NCBI RefSeq assembly: GCF_001399755.1
Contig: NZ_LJCP01000010.1
Location: 1-64,000, forward strand
Direction of reading: 5' to 3'
DNA: 64,000 nucleotides
Source of the DNA: Thiohalorhabdus denitrificans
GTDB lineage: Bacteria > Pseudomonadota > Gammaproteobacteria > Thiohalorhabdales > Thiohalorhabdaceae
The translations under genes were made by a program, and so were the position numbers. Positions 47,101 to 56,186 of this stretch are shown in pieces; position 1 is the first letter of the stretch, and every line of letters begins with the position of its first letter. Below the pieces are notes generated by a model that saw only the letters and a program-made list of their open reading frames with translations, was not told the origin of the DNA and searched no databases.

Positions 47101-47567
47101 AACGCGCTACGAAGGTGCGGCCCTATTTCGACTCCCTCTGCGACTGGCTCGGGGAAAGCCTTTTCCCCGGCCGCGGTCCAGCCAACAACTCGCTAAAGCT
47201 GACTCGTCAGATGCCGGCGGATTTCATCGACCACCACGTCGCCACGGAGATCGAGGCCCTTCAAGGCCGGCATGACGCCGACGAACGGTGGCCCACGGGG
47301 GCAGAGGTCATGGAGGCAGCGGACGGGGGCCTTCTGAGCGAGCGGTTCCGGTTTGCCGATGTGACCGGCATCCAGCGTCCGGTGAAATGTGCTCCCTTTG
47401 TCGCAGCCTCCTTTGCCCTGAACCACCACGGGGACCAAACTCCGGGGCTCGTCTACGAACTTCGCCTGATTCGCGGCTTCGACCATGAGTGGTTCGATCG
47501 GGCCTATTCCATCGGCCTGACTTTCGGCCTCGCAAAAGGCAGGGAAGAAATGAGGAAAACCTCGTGA
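44151..47567 (+). CDS. druH: DruH-like protein (type III Druantia)
   Basis: A protein of about 1139 residues directly before a DUF1998 helicase of about 2085 residues. The size, the N-terminal ARTDARGWPLYAYRCSEKAY block and the partner match the STY4851/ECs_5259 family, which serves as DruH in type III Druantia anti-phage systems. No catalytic motif is visible; the sequence is a long run of beta-rich and helical parts (for example RPVFLGMPGFYENAGFGQRR). GTG at 44151 is preferred, but an upstream GTG at 44109 is in frame and cannot be excluded. Its stop overlaps the helicase start by four bases (GTGA), so the two are translated together. The symbol is assigned from gene pairing and family resemblance. 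Confidence 0.7.
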   Translation: MDCTTFLKEFLFTHARLTGKEARTDARGWPLYAYRCSEKAYQDVMAILKEVLPQGFRGSPPLGLEACFCLFAAETFRREHSGGSWTWATVFDPLDMEPPSHPVIGGWVERGLKKWGREVLRGAEGQRLFLATIACEGGLPLRLLQKEGANLRTFFRRLLEAYHQSSATQNDIERLAREHIRYLPKTLRNEEVVRLAASLIGGTVDLQDQVGDARDPIATLDEQDPYWRLQLPLRLEDEVAASLFQNLVEDSRTIARAASARPFWHGTLVETSPGQFSPRKVLHFPERLSRPDIEHWLGSSEYAPPRIRLQLETPRGPEPVAVLTLFPREGSEDIYRREWLRRDGVVLKGAGVEETHDILFHDGTQAVEIDLQNGIPWGESPWVFSESTRERGWVWVAEGSVDARSEEVLVAIPASCRPDPASDASCEHRGELTESARPVYRVRGRVDFFMEDGARYRIQCGAPQDTTEPPRLGGPQLTGLLNQRPVFLGMPGFYENAGFGQRRAANEEPQWRPVGGDTGWSSNFSGCLGQVWIRLVDSVTGVERLRRQADVVPPETTLSHQLGSKGKPGYYVMKGLAPMEPKVVEPGTVHLETWESTKDELTLRCDPVQSHALAPVRVRLSVPGTYPVELKLPYPQKGAMFQLEGHRAEAGELVALDRLYALYLILQHPSGTERFFLEAELVRGGHTLGEQGFSATLPPMEGGRMETNLGPWVDQVNHLLATTDHPNAFVRLMICSQWGQELTRVHVAQYDMGIYPDREEETIELAYADIQRLGEDWSSRISVSMLPLWEPGREPRSLFPTDDTPGIWPIPEDLEPGPWWVIARDGDWARFRPLLWTVTNGHREDMDAETGGLSAAVRETDSDRRIYQIDEALQRLGAEPEHEDWELLLEYVALATEFSPKALDPLRRLVLHPTTLAMALLRADQERFDRLMLFPTQMSFAWGLLPVGAWHQAASRYFTQLGESLVGIDGAEDILWQTFTGFRERATKVRPYFDSLCDWLGESLFPGRGPANNSLKLTRQMPADFIDHHVATEIEALQGRHDADERWPTGAEVMEAADGGLLSERFRFADVTGIQRPVKCAPFVAASFALNHHGDQTPGLVYELRLIRGFDHEWFDRAYSIGLTFGLAKGREEMRKTS

Positions 47568-50500
47568 ACGCAGCCAAGCGGTTTTACGGCAACGCCGTCA
47601 ATCGGCTGGCAAAGGGGTCCAGCCAGGCCGTGCTCGGGTTGAGAGGATTTCGTAGCGAACCATTACGCGACCACCTTCGCGCCGAATTCCAGCAGGCCCC
47701 CGGTCATGGCAATGCTCTTCTCGCCGACCCCGTTTTCGAGGCCGCGTATGGGTGGGAGCCGTCGGGGCGCACGATGGCAGACCTTCGGGGGAATCTCCTG
47801 CACGGCGAAGCGATCAAGGCCCTGGCGAACCCTGTCCAGAAGGACCTGACGGAAGATTTCTCATTTCCCGAGGCCCGGCAACCTTTCACCCATCAGCTCC
47901 AGGCCTGGCAGGCCCTCAGGGACACGGAGAACGGGCGGCGTTCGGTGCTCGTCACCAGTGGCACTGGATCGGGAAAAACGGAGTGCTTCCTGGTCCCCAT
48001 CCTGGATGACCTGACGCGGGAACTGGCCGAGAACCAGAACGGCGGCCAGGAGGGTGTGAGAGCTGTCTTCCTCTATCCCTTGAACGCCCTGATCAAGAGC
48101 CAAAAGGAACGCCTTCAGGCTTGGTCGGAGCCCTTCGAAGGCAAGATTCGGTTCTGCCTCTACAACGGGGATACGCCGGACCAGGCCAAGAGTCCATGGC
48201 AATGCGAAGTACCAGACCGCCGGACCCTTCGAGATTCGCCCCCGCAAATCCTGGTCACCAACCCAACCATGCTGGAATACATGCTGGTGCGGGCGGAGGA
48301 TCAGCCCATCGTGGCGAAATCCCAGGGACGGTTGCGCTGGATCGTCATCGACGAGGCCCACACCTACCTGGGTTCCCAGGCTGCGGAACTCACCCTGCTT
48401 CTCCGCCGGACAATGCATGCCTTTGGCTGCGCCCCGGGCGATGTGCATATCGTGGCCACTTCCGCAACCCTCGGGAACGACGACGAGGCCTCCTGGCGGG
48501 AACTGGAACAATTCCTAGCAGACCTTGCAGGAGTGGATACCACCCAGGTCACGGTAATCGCCGGCAAGCGCGAAACACCGGAAACCCTGAGGGCCCGTCC
48601 GGATGCCGGGGACACGCCGCCATCCCCATCTTCCCTCGAAACCGAGGATGCCCGGTCCCTGTACCAGACGGTTTGCCAGGAGCCTGCCCTGGTCCGGTTG
48701 AGGGACAGCCTGGTTGAGCGGCCCCGAACACTAACCCAGCTTACCCATGTCCTGTTCGGGGAACAGGGCGCGACCAATCAGCAGGCAACCCTGGAGCTAC
48801 TCGACGCCTGCAGCCGTGCCAGAAATGAGCAGGGGCGCCCCTTCCTGCCGCTGAGAGGCCATCTCTTTCACCGAACCCTGCCAGGGCTCTGGGTCTGCGC
48901 CGATGCCCATTGCTCCGAAAAGGCGGGCACCCCCTTGGAAAAAGAGGACTGGCCCTTCGGCGCCGTCTACCTCGAACGACGGGAGCATTGTCGGTGCGGT
49001 ATGCCGGCCTTCGAACTAGTCCAGTGCATGGGTTGCGGGGCGGAGTATTTGCTGGCCCAGGAACGAGCCGGTAGGGGGGACGGGGAATATTACCTCCGGC
49101 CCGTCGAGGACCAGAACCCAGAGGACGAATTCCAGCAAGACCTAGAGCCGCTGGAATCGGAAACGGAGAACCAATCCGAAACACCCGAATGGGAAGCCGG
49201 GAGGGGCCTCCTCCGTCTAATCACGCCCGAGGACCATGCGACCCAGATCCAGGTGGGTCTCGGCCAGGACGGCCAGCTGGACTGGTCCGGCAACCAATCC
49301 CGGATCGTGAACCTGCGCGCCCCCGACGACAACGGTCTTTCCTGCGGCAACTGCGGCGATCACCAGGGGACGGGTCCCGCTGAGCGCCAGTTCCGGCCGG
49401 TTCGGGTCGGCGCCCCGTTCCTGCTCACTTCGACCACGCCGACCCTGCTCTCGTTACTGCCCGAGTCCGGAGAAACCAACACCGCGCAGCCCCTTGAAGG
49501 TCGTCGACTCGTGACGTTCACCGACAGCCGTCAGGGGACTGCCCGCTCCGTCATCAAGGCCCAGCAGCAGATTGAACGGGATTACGTGGGGAGCCTCATT
49601 TACCACAGTCTAGCCGCCAGCCGGGAAACCCAACCCGACACGGAGACCATTACCAAGACCAAAGACCAGATCGCCGCTCTGGAACAGGCGGTGGGTAGCA
49701 ATCCGAACCTTAAACAGCTCCTTGACGAGCAACGCGCCCGGCTGGAACAGCTGAAGACACCATCGGCCCCCGAACTGGGGTGGGAGGAGATGGCCGGCAA
49801 GCTCATTAGCGCCCAGGACTTCTCCACCTGGATGTCCCAGGATCTGCGCGAGCTCAGTTTCCGGAACCTGTCGGAACGAGACGTCGCCGACCTTTGCCTC
49901 TACCGGGAGTTCTTCCTACGTCCGAAGCGGCAATACTCCCTGGAGGGCCTCGGGTTCGCCCAGCTCCGTTATCCGGCTCTTGAATCCACCACGGTTCCGG
50001 CGGTACTCCAACAGAAGCAAGTCCCCCACGCGGAATGGGTCAACCTCCTTCGGCTTGCGCTGGACACCTTCGTCCGGAGCGGCGCCCCTTCGGTGGAGAT
50101 TCCGGCCAACGTCCGGCGCTGGCTCGGCTACCCTGGCAAGCCGTCCCTGCTTATTGCCCCCGATTCGGGCGACAGAAAAACCCATCCCGACCAACGTTAC
50201 TGGCCTTCCAGCGGCTCCCGGAACGCCCGGCGCAATCGACTGATTCGTCTGCTTTCCCACGCATTCGGCCTAGACCTTGACGAGGAATCGCACGCCCGGT
50301 TCCTCGACGAGGTTTTGACGGCGATGTGGAAGGCCCTAACGGGAACCGGGGTACTTTCCCCCACCGAAGGGGGCTTTCAGCTAAACCTCAAGAAAGCCGC
50401 CCGGATTCGTGGCGTGGAAACGGCCTGGCTCTGTCCGGTTACCCGGCGCCTTCTCCCCGTGACCTTTATGGGATTCACGCCCTATCTTCCCGACCTGCCA

Positions 50501-53500
50501 GCCCCCGACTCCCTGGCCGAGTGCAGGGAGGTGCCCATGCCGCAGCTTCCCTTTCCCTTTTGGCAGGGCGCGGACCAGACCGACCCGGAATCCTGGCTCG
50601 AAAGCGACGCCTCGGTTACTCATTTGCGCGTGCTGGGAGGCTGGACCGACCTAAGCGACCGGATCGCCCGATTCAGTCGCTACTATCGGGCGGCGGAGCA
50701 CTCCGCCCAGCTATCCGGGGCCGAGCTGACGCGGCGTGAACGGGAATTCAAAGAGGGCCGAATCAACCTGCTCAGCTGTTCCACCACGATGGAAATGGGC
50801 GTGGACATCGGTGGCCTCTCGGCAGTCGCCATGAACAACGTCCCGCCCCATCCCGCCAATTTCCTGCAACGTGCCGGACGGGCCGGGCGCCGGGGGGAGT
50901 CCGCAGCACTGAGTTTCACCCTTTGCAAGGCCACCCCACATGGGGAGGCGGTTTTCCGCAACCCGCTGTGGCCCTTCAATGCCGAACTGGCTACCCCGCG
51001 AGTTGATCTGCGGAGCATTCCCATCGTCCAGCGCCACATCAACGCCCTGGCCCTCGCCACCTTCCTGTCAGCGAATGGGCCCGACAGCGTTCCGCGCCTC
51101 CGGACAGGCTGGTTCTACGAAGCATCGGGGGAGGAGGACCAGCGTTCCACGCCAGCGGAGCGCTTCATTTACTGGTGCCGGGCGCCCGAGTCCTGGCCGA
51201 CGGATCTTCCCCGGGGTCTCAAATCGCTGACTCGGGGCTCTCAACTAGAGGGCATTACGGTTCAGGAATTGATGGATCGGACCGCCGAAGCCATGCAGGC
51301 AGTCTCCAGTGAATGGCTAAACGAGATTAGGGGGTTGCTCGCCCAATACCGGGAGCTGGCAACAAAGGATGGCCAGTCCAAACCCGAGATCGCCCTGAAC
51401 ATGCGGCTCGATCGCTGGCGCCGAGAGTACCTCCTTCGCCAACTGGCCAACCAGGCCTTCCTGCCAGGGTACGGATTCCCGACCGGCGTCGTTCCGCTGG
51501 TTACCACGACGGCCGAAGAATTGAACCGGGACAGGGCGAGTAATCCCCAGGGCGAACGCGAGGATAATCGCCAGCGCCGGGCCGGTTATCCTACCCGGGA
51601 TCTGGCCGTGGCCATGCGGGACTATGCGCCGGGGACCGACACCGTGCTAAACGGCCGGGTCTACCGGAGCAGCGGGGTAACTCTCAATTGGCAGCTACCG
51701 GTCGAAGCAGAGGGGGCCCCCGAGATCCAAGATTTGCGCTGGATCTGGCAATGCGCGGTGTGCGGCGCCAACGGTGTCAAACTCGCTCGGCCGGATACTT
51801 GCCCCGCCTGTGGCTCCGAGGCAGCGAAACTGCAAACGGACCGCTTCCTCCAACCCGCCGGCTTCGCCGTGGATTTTCGCTCCACGCCCCACAACGATGT
51901 CTCGGTACCCCAGTACATCCCCGTTCGAGAGCCCCTGATTGCCATGCACGGCGCGGAATGGATGATGCTCCCGAACGCTCCCCTTGGACGTTTCCGGACC
52001 ACCCCCTCCGGAACCCTTTTCCACCGATCCGACGGCATTAACGCGAATGGTTACGCGCTCTGCCTGCGTTGCGGCCGGGCCGATTCGATGACCGTGGACG
52101 GCGACCGGCCTTCCAGTCTGGACGGTCACAAACGCCTTCAAGGGGGGAAACTCAACGACCAGGAACGGGTGTGTCCCGGCAACGAGGAGAGCTGGGCCAT
52201 CCTGGACAAGGTCCTGCTTGGGGCCACCTATGCCACCGAAATCTTCGAGTTACAACTTCAGGACGCCTTCGGGAACCCGGTGAAGGACAGAGCAGCAGCC
52301 TATACGCTGGGCGTAGCGCTCCGCCGGGCCTTCTGCAACCGGGTTGGCATCGAGGAAGGCGAGCTCGGAGCCACGGCCGCCGCGAGCCGTGACCAGCACG
52401 AGAACCGGACCCAGTCGTTGTACCTGTACGATACCGCCAGCGGCGGAGCCGGCTACGCCAGCCAGGTGCCCGGGGTCCTCCCCGAGCTGTTAAGAACAGT
52501 CAAGAGCGAGGTTCTTTCCTGCCCTAACGACTGCGACTCCGCATGCCAGGCCTGCCTCCTGACCTACGAGACCCAGTTCCAGGTCGACCACCTGAACCGC
52601 CACAAGGCATCGGAGGTCCTCACCGAGGAGTTCCTGGCCGCCCTCCAGCTCCCGGAAGAGTTACGACTGTTCGGCGAGCGGAGCCACCTCGAAATCGAGC
52701 CATTGGCACTGGCCGTGGAAAGGGAGTGGCAACGCCGTCCGTTTACCCAAATCCGGTTGTTCCTGGGGGGCTCGGCGAACGAGTGGGAACCCCTTCATTG
52801 GCGCTTCCTGGATACTCTCCGACGTTTGAAGACCGCCGATGTCGAGGTGACGTTAGTCCTGGACCGGGGTTGCCTGGAAGAGCTGGAGCAAAGTCAGCTG
52901 GACGAGTTGTTCGCCATCGCCGCCGAAACCGATGCTTACCTATACAGTCTCCCGGCCGAACCGCCAATCAGCGGAGACAGCCGCCTTCCGTTGGCGGTTG
53001 AAATCGCCGATTCCAACCACGTAAAGCGATGGGCCACGTCGGATCCGAAGGCTCTGGTGCCCGCCCCATTCTGGGGAAGCGGGGACACCGGCGCACGATT
53101 CATTCAATCTCCATGGCAGGGCGACACCCTGACCGAGTTAAAGACCGCCAACGCCATTCAACCGGAAGCCCTGAGGCCGCAACCAAGCCCCGGGGTCACC
53201 GAGCTGGAGATTACCCATCAGCTAGACGGCAGTCTGGAAGGCTTCGGAAGAAGGGCCTGGACTTTGATTACCGAACAGGTTCCAGATCTGGCCAGCCTGC
53301 TGTGGGGGGAGGCCGAGTTAAGCTATGTGGCGTACTCGGACCGCTATCTCCGGTCTCCAATACAGGTGGTCCTGATGGAGCGCCTGATTGCTGGGCTAAA
53401 GGATTATCCGGGAGGCTTGGGGGCAGGGACGGAGATCCATGTCCTGACAACCAAACTGGGAAAACCACATTTCCAGGAACCCAGAGCCTGGTCTCACGAT

Positions 53501-53818
53501 TGGCAGGATCGCCAGGACAGAGACGACGTCGCTCGCGCCGTGCTCACGGATAACCCCGGAACCGTTTGGTGGGAGGTAAAAGACCTTCACTCGGTACCTC
53601 ACGCCCGGATCCTGATTCTGGAGTGGACCGATGGCACTAAATGGGAAATTCGGCTCGACCAGGGAGTTGGTTACTGGCGTGAAGATTCTGCCCAGGTGGG
53701 CAGTTTCCCCTTCATGGCCTCAATCTCTCGCCAGGTAACCATTCTTGGGGAGGCCAATTTCCAGGTTCGCCCCCAGCACGCCCACCACCCGACTTTTTGG
53801 TACGCCTTGAAGAAATAG
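47564..53818 (+). CDS. druE: DruE-like DUF1998 helicase (type III Druantia)
   Basis: A giant helicase of about 2084 residues. Motif I is LVTSGTGSGKTECFLVPIL (near residue 130), motif II is WIVIDEAHTYLGSQAAEL (near 262), and the second lobe has STTMEMGVDIGGLSAVAMNN and FLQRAGRAGRRGES (near 1075-1115). A zinc-ribbon pair (CAVCG ... CPACG) lies near 1400. The DUF1998 region near 1620-1690 shows SGGAGYASQV and CPNDCDSACQACLLTYE, with the four conserved cysteines. The last 390 residues form an extra domain with a PLD-like flavour but no full motif. This is the layout of DruE, the helicase common to all Druantia types. GTG start is set by the four-base overlap and GAGGAAAA upstream. Confidence 0.85.
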   Translation: MNAAKRFYGNAVNRLAKGSSQAVLGLRGFRSEPLRDHLRAEFQQAPGHGNALLADPVFEAAYGWEPSGRTMADLRGNLLHGEAIKALANPVQKDLTEDFSFPEARQPFTHQLQAWQALRDTENGRRSVLVTSGTGSGKTECFLVPILDDLTRELAENQNGGQEGVRAVFLYPLNALIKSQKERLQAWSEPFEGKIRFCLYNGDTPDQAKSPWQCEVPDRRTLRDSPPQILVTNPTMLEYMLVRAEDQPIVAKSQGRLRWIVIDEAHTYLGSQAAELTLLLRRTMHAFGCAPGDVHIVATSATLGNDDEASWRELEQFLADLAGVDTTQVTVIAGKRETPETLRARPDAGDTPPSPSSLETEDARSLYQTVCQEPALVRLRDSLVERPRTLTQLTHVLFGEQGATNQQATLELLDACSRARNEQGRPFLPLRGHLFHRTLPGLWVCADAHCSEKAGTPLEKEDWPFGAVYLERREHCRCGMPAFELVQCMGCGAEYLLAQERAGRGDGEYYLRPVEDQNPEDEFQQDLEPLESETENQSETPEWEAGRGLLRLITPEDHATQIQVGLGQDGQLDWSGNQSRIVNLRAPDDNGLSCGNCGDHQGTGPAERQFRPVRVGAPFLLTSTTPTLLSLLPESGETNTAQPLEGRRLVTFTDSRQGTARSVIKAQQQIERDYVGSLIYHSLAASRETQPDTETITKTKDQIAALEQAVGSNPNLKQLLDEQRARLEQLKTPSAPELGWEEMAGKLISAQDFSTWMSQDLRELSFRNLSERDVADLCLYREFFLRPKRQYSLEGLGFAQLRYPALESTTVPAVLQQKQVPHAEWVNLLRLALDTFVRSGAPSVEIPANVRRWLGYPGKPSLLIAPDSGDRKTHPDQRYWPSSGSRNARRNRLIRLLSHAFGLDLDEESHARFLDEVLTAMWKALTGTGVLSPTEGGFQLNLKKAARIRGVETAWLCPVTRRLLPVTFMGFTPYLPDLPAPDSLAECREVPMPQLPFPFWQGADQTDPESWLESDASVTHLRVLGGWTDLSDRIARFSRYYRAAEHSAQLSGAELTRREREFKEGRINLLSCSTTMEMGVDIGGLSAVAMNNVPPHPANFLQRAGRAGRRGESAALSFTLCKATPHGEAVFRNPLWPFNAELATPRVDLRSIPIVQRHINALALATFLSANGPDSVPRLRTGWFYEASGEEDQRSTPAERFIYWCRAPESWPTDLPRGLKSLTRGSQLEGITVQELMDRTAEAMQAVSSEWLNEIRGLLAQYRELATKDGQSKPEIALNMRLDRWRREYLLRQLANQAFLPGYGFPTGVVPLVTTTAEELNRDRASNPQGEREDNRQRRAGYPTRDLAVAMRDYAPGTDTVLNGRVYRSSGVTLNWQLPVEAEGAPEIQDLRWIWQCAVCGANGVKLARPDTCPACGSEAAKLQTDRFLQPAGFAVDFRSTPHNDVSVPQYIPVREPLIAMHGAEWMMLPNAPLGRFRTTPSGTLFHRSDGINANGYALCLRCGRADSMTVDGDRPSSLDGHKRLQGGKLNDQERVCPGNEESWAILDKVLLGATYATEIFELQLQDAFGNPVKDRAAAYTLGVALRRAFCNRVGIEEGELGATAAASRDQHENRTQSLYLYDTASGGAGYASQVPGVLPELLRTVKSEVLSCPNDCDSACQACLLTYETQFQVDHLNRHKASEVLTEEFLAALQLPEELRLFGERSHLEIEPLALAVEREWQRRPFTQIRLFLGGSANEWEPLHWRFLDTLRRLKTADVEVTLVLDRGCLEELEQSQLDELFAIAAETDAYLYSLPAEPPISGDSRLPLAVEIADSNHVKRWATSDPKALVPAPFWGSGDTGARFIQSPWQGDTLTELKTANAIQPEALRPQPSPGVTELEITHQLDGSLEGFGRRAWTLITEQVPDLASLLWGEAELSYVAYSDRYLRSPIQVVLMERLIAGLKDYPGGLGAGTEIHVLTTKLGKPHFQEPRAWSHDWQDRQDRDDVARAVLTDNPGTVWWEVKDLHSVPHARILILEWTDGTKWEIRLDQGVGYWREDSAQVGSFPFMASISRQVTILGEANFQVRPQHAHHPTFWYALKK

Positions 53819-53939
53819 TGGCAGGTCACTTCTAGCGAAAAAGTCCAGGGGTGGGCCAAGGGGTGGAATTTTCCGTACTCCACCGACCAGTGGATCTTAT
53901 TGGAGTCCCCATCGAACAAATCCCGAGCCAAAACCAGCA

Positions 53940-54043
53940 CCCGAGCCACCCGAGCGGCGGCCCATTGACGTCATGGATACATCCAAGGGTGCCAGGAGAT
54001 GGAAAGGCTTCTTATTCGGGTGCTTGACGGCGGCATCGCCTGA
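53940..54043 (+). pseudogene. MbcA/ParS antitoxin C-terminal relic
   Basis: Reading from 53940 gives PEPPERRPIDVMDTSKGARR; after a one-base frame change it continues MERLLIRVLDGGIA and stop. This fits the DUF2384 toxin-binding domain (GGRxPLDLLDTxEGARxVExLLxRIxxGV). The stop lies three bases before the RES start, the normal spacing for such operons. The helix-turn-helix part is missing. Confidence 0.6.
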
Positions 54044-54046
54044 TTC

Positions 54047-54508
54047 ATGCGGGTGTGGCGTCTGACCCATCCGAAATGGAAGGAAGCCGCATTCACCAGG
54101 GAGGGTGGCCGCATTGCGGGAAGACGGTGGAACCCCCCAGGCTGGGCTGCGATTTATTGCGCGGCCAGTTTGGCTCTGGCCATGTTGGAGGTGCTGGTCC
54201 ACTTGGCTGCGGCATCTCGAGGCCTAATTTTTCTGACGTATCCAGTCCAAGTACCTGATGAGGCCACCCGTACGCTGCCGGACTCGGAACTCCCGGCACA
54301 CTGGCGGCAAGAGCCGGCTCCTGAAAGCACCCTGAGTCTGGGAGAGGGCTGGTTACGCCGGGGCGACACCCTTGCCCTGCAGGTGCCCTCCGTAATCGTT
54401 CCCCAATAGACCAACCTTATAATCAACCCAAACCATCGGGACTTTGACCAGGTCGTGGTGGGCCCCGCTGCAGAAGTCGGCTTCGACAGCCGATTCTGGC
54501 AGGGGTAG
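54047..54508 (+). pseudogene. RES-domain toxin with in-frame amber stop
   Basis: The frame begins MRVWRLTHPKWKEAAFTREG and continues RIAGRRWNPPGWAAIYCAAS, LALAMLEVLVHLA and VPSVIVPQ, the RES toxin blocks (Arg, Glu and Ser/Tyr residues of an NAD-degrading enzyme). A TAG at 54407-54409 then interrupts. The same frame continues TNLIINPNHRDFDQVVVG, the expected C-terminal N-P-x-H-P-D-F segment, up to a second TAG at 54506. The 153-codon total is the normal family length. One substitution therefore inactivates or shortens the toxin. Its antitoxin upstream is also decayed. Confidence 0.75.
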
Positions 54509-54599
54509 GTTGACCGGCCCGGTATTAAAGATCACTTCCTAATTCTCCACACCCCCATTACCCGGCCATATGAAGCGGAGACGCCGGAGCCTGAACCTC

Positions 54600-55170
54600 C
54601 TACTCCCGCTTGCTAACGTCTTCCCGTAGCCATTTGCGCGCCTGGGAGCCCGTGGCCGGTTCTTCGGCCTCCGCAAGACCCAGCAAGGCCTTCCAGTCCC
54701 GGACCGGGAAGGGATCGCCCTCGGTACCACCGCTTCCCGTCAGATGCGCCTGCAGAGCATGGGTGACCGGGGAGGCAACGAGGTTCAGGACCTCCAATAT
54801 TACACTTATGGGACCTAATCCACCCGGGCCGTTCGGCGCAGCGCCTTGGCCCAGCGATTCGGCTCGCCGCTCGGCGGCCTAAAGGTGCGATCGCGCCTCT
54901 CCCAATTCCTGCCTTAGCCGGTTGGCTTCCTGGGCAACCACTTCCGTCCATTTGTTGGTTTCCATCTGGGTCCGCCTGGGCCTGCTCCGGCGCGGTCCGT
55001 TCGTACGTGGCCTGGGGCTTGGGCCGCGGACAGGGTAGCTTGCCAGATTCCCCGGACCAGGCCCTTGGCTGCAGGTTTGCCGGCAGGGGGCAGCCCGGTG
55101 GCGGGCTGGCGGGTTCCCGCCACCGGCGCGATGCTAGTGGGACAATACGATGTAGCTCTCGCCACCAATT
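54600..55170 (-). pseudogene. Decayed coiled-coil protein gene (KfrA-like character)
   Basis: On the minus strand fragments join across frameshifts and one stop: GLVRGIWQATLSAAQA, TYERTAPEQAQAD, METNKWTEVVAQEANRLRQE then LGEARSHL and a stop, AAERRAESLGQ, and a last part FPVRDWKALLGLAEAEEPAT ending ARKWLREDVSKRE. The Gln/Ala/Glu-rich heptads recall KfrA-type plasmid coiled-coil DNA-binding proteins, but this is only a resemblance of character. At least one frameshift and one amber stop are needed to read it through. Confidence 0.4.
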
Positions 55171-55419
55171 TGCTGCCGTACCGCCTTCCGGGTTGGCTTT
55201 GTGCCTTTGCCTACAAAGGAGTCGGGGCGGCGCGGTTTGGGAGAAGGTGGTTGATGGCGCCATTTGGCGGTTGCGCGGCTCGGCCAAAGGGTTCGAGGGC
55301 TTCTTGGGCAGGGGGGCGTTTGGGCCTTCCGCCGAAATATGCCTGTTTTACCGCGTGATGGGTGCCGGGGGAGGGCGAGTGGTGAGGTTGGGTGGGGATT
55401 GGTAAGTCCGGTGGTTGTG

Positions 55420-55476
55420 CTTGTCATTTTAGTTGCGCATGACAAGTTTTTTACTGTTTTGACAAGAATTATTGTC
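55420..55476. promoter_or_regulatory. Two GACAA/TTGTC dyads in an AT-rich control region
   Basis: CTTGTCA (55420-55426) and TGACAAG (55440-55446) form an inverted pair, followed by GACAAGAATTATTGTC (55461-55476). They lie about 180 bp upstream of the HAD gene in the most AT-rich stretch nearby and look like repressor sites. TTGACA within the second dyad could be a -35 element. Confidence 0.45.
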
Positions 55477-55652
55477 GAAATGTTTTTTTGTTTGGTTTTC
55501 TAAATGTAAATAGTTATTATTGAGTCTATGTGGTGGTAGCCTTTCTGTAGTTATAGTTGGTGTGGCTGCCATGTATTCGGTTGGGTGTTCTGGCTACGGA
55601 CTCCACCTCGGATTGGTCGAATCCTTACAAGAGAAAAGACCGGAGGACAGTA

Positions 55653-56186
55653 ATGGACCGTGTGGTCATCGCGGACATCGACGGGGTACTCAACCGGTCC
55701 GGAGCGCCGTTCCCACCGTTCGGATGGTACGAGCCTCGCCGAGGCGAGGACGGCCAATGGGGCCTGGCACTGCCGACGGATCCGGTGCGTAAGTTGGCCA
55801 CCTTCCTCGCGGTTTTGGACGAGGGCCCGGTCGCACGACTGAGAACTCTGGCGGAAGGCAGCGGCGCGGGGCTGGTTTTATGCAGCGGCTGGCGGAAATT
55901 CGTCCCTCGTCGGCTCATCCGGGATGCCCTGGCGGCTGCGGGGTGGCCGGATCCCCCTATCGTGGCCTATACCCCCGTCCTGGGTCTTGCCGGGCGAGGG
56001 GATGGCATGGCCCGGCGTCGGGCCAGCGAGATCCGGCAATGGCTCGAGCATAACCGGCCCGAGGCTTGGGTCGTGCTGGATGATCTTCCCCTGAGCCGCT
56101 ACCTGGAAAATGCCATCCAGGTGAGGGACGGCCGGGGGCTGGAAGAGGCCGAGATCCAGAAGGCTTATTCCGTTTTGATCCCCTGA
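55653..56186 (+). CDS. HAD-superfamily protein, paralogue of the gene at 33436
   Basis: A 177-residue protein starting MDRVVIADIDGVLNRSGAPF, ATG preceded by GGAGGACAG. HAD motif I is ADIDGVLNRS, motif II is LVLCSGWRKFVP and the late acidic block is AWVVLDDLPLSRYL. It shares the order of blocks and DGVLNRS with the other HAD protein in this window, though overall identity looks low. Likely a metal-dependent phosphatase on a small molecule or nucleic acid end. It stands alone behind an AT-rich control region. Confidence 0.7.
   Translation: MDRVVIADIDGVLNRSGAPFPPFGWYEPRRGEDGQWGLALPTDPVRKLATFLAVLDEGPVARLRTLAEGSGAGLVLCSGWRKFVPRRLIRDALAAAGWPDPPIVAYTPVLGLAGRGDGMARRRASEIRQWLEHNRPEAWVVLDDLPLSRYLENAIQVRDGRGLEEAEIQKAYSVLIP

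Larger units (their letters stand above)
54509..55652. other. Degenerate intergenic region
   Basis: More than 1.1 kb with no intact gene. Most of the left half is a decayed minus-strand coding sequence (54600-55170). GGCGCCATTTGG at 55256-55267 repeats the site found near the recombinase. From 55420 on it becomes very AT-rich with GACAA/TTGTC dyads, probably the control region of the HAD gene. Confidence 0.5.
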
